Positions 63,643-64,000 of a stretch of DNA of 64,000 nt are shown here, one piece after another. The notes below the pieces were generated by a model that saw nothing but the letters and a program-made list of their open reading frames with translations, did not search any database and had not been told where the DNA came from. Positions within the stretch are counted from its first letter, which is position 1. Each line of letters opens with the position of its first letter. The DNA comes from Adiantum capillus-veneris. Its lineage: Eukaryota > Streptophyta > Polypodiopsida > Polypodiales > Pteridaceae. Both the position numbers and the translations under genes were made by a program. Where the stretch lies: assembly GCA_014529385.2 (NCBI GenBank), contig CM043958.1:158371267-158435266 (forward strand), given 5' to 3'.

Positions 63643-64000
63643 CTAAAAAAATATGTAAACTTCCAGATTTTTAGGAGAAGGCCACTGCTGGATTGTATCC
63701 ACTTTGGATTGATCCATATATATCCCATTAGCTAAAATAACATGCCCAAGATAGTGAATTTCTTCTTTCAGAAAATCACACTTAGATTCCTTAGCATATA
63801 ATTTTATTGTTCGTAACAATTCGAACACCTGCCTCAGATGTTGTAAGTGTTCTTCTTCGAAGCACTATAGACTTCATCGAGAAAAACGATGACAAATTTG
63901 CCCAAGTACGGCTTCAAAACACTATCCATAAGTGTCATGAATGTTGCGGGTGCATTCGTTAACCCAAAGGGCATCACCAAAAACTCATAATGTCCAAACC
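63643..64000 (-). pseudogene. Chromovirus RT, C-terminal part
   Basis: From the window edge: [20 protein letters not shown], then [16 protein letters not shown], in one frame. FLDE replaces the usual (Y/F)(V/L)DD, so the second catalytic Asp is Glu. After a frame change comes LYAKESKCDFLKEEIHYLGHVI (63643-63828), the thumb-proximal block. Inactive. Confidence 0.88.

Larger units (their letters stand above)
61506..64000 (-). mobile_element. Ty3/gypsy chromovirus, degenerate 3' half
   Basis: Minus-strand element with order RT (at the window edge), RNase H, HHCC, integrase and chromodomain, then PPT and LTR. The presence of a chromodomain-like end after integrase marks it as a chromovirus. Multiple frameshifts and stops show it is inactive. 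The 5' half lies beyond 64000. Confidence 0.9.

Overview
This window reads as nuclear DNA of a land plant with a large, transposon-rich genome. It contains Ty1/copia and Ty3/gypsy LTR retrotransposons, one of the gypsy elements a chromovirus. It also has an En/Spm (CACTA) DNA transposon with plant-type introns, non-autonomous LTR elements primed by an initiator-tRNA-like site, and many long (GA)n, (GT)n, (CA)n and (C)n microsatellites. I found no convincing host gene, tRNA, rRNA or CRISPR. The species cannot be named from this sequence. Two 200-N gaps (5579-5778 and 48801-49000) interrupt the assembly.

Layout. 1-4793: copy 1 of a copia element with an uninterrupted Gag-Pol frame and its 3' LTR; that same LTR is followed by a primer-binding site and a second copy of gag (4866-5578) that runs into gap 1. 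5779-9381: a 1.37-kb inverted duplication (arms 5779-7144 and 8011-9381), each arm joining part of a CACTA transposase to a copia LTR, around a 0.87-kb low-complexity spacer. 8694-13708: remains of the CACTA element, with a broken TNP2-type transposase, a second Transposase_24-like relic, and a 3' end with subterminal repeats and a TAGTG terminus. 14320-16942: a complete non-coding LTR element with 317-329-bp LTRs and a perfect AAACA target duplication.

17115-36133: a 19.0-kb gypsy element with near-identical 0.94-kb LTRs. This is the most unusual object here. Its pol encodes gag, protease, reverse transcriptase, RNase H, two tandem HHCC zinc domains with identical spacing, and integrase. Downstream of integrase come a second retropepsin-like domain and a tail of short tryptophan repeats. 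Nine copies of a 22-bp palindrome sit in two clusters, four in the 5' leader and five between pol and an extra coiled-coil-rich ORF that ends close to the 3' LTR. Successive ORFs step by -1 frame at ten of ten junctions. The two flanks of the element do not share a target-site duplication.

36134-61320: a mosaic of old fragments. It includes copia gag and RT on the minus strand, zinc-knuckle gag relics of a non-autonomous family, minus-strand relics with the same tryptophan motifs, a second non-autonomous LTR element (50040-52655), a possible MITE (57305-57562), microsatellites, and long stretches with nothing recognisable. 61320-64000: the 3' half of a degenerate chromovirus on the minus strand, running off the end of the window.

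Within each element the parts have the usual retroelement or transposon roles: LTRs drive and end transcription, PBS and PPT prime cDNA synthesis, and Gag, PR, RT, RH and IN package, process, copy and insert. No host pathway is visible.
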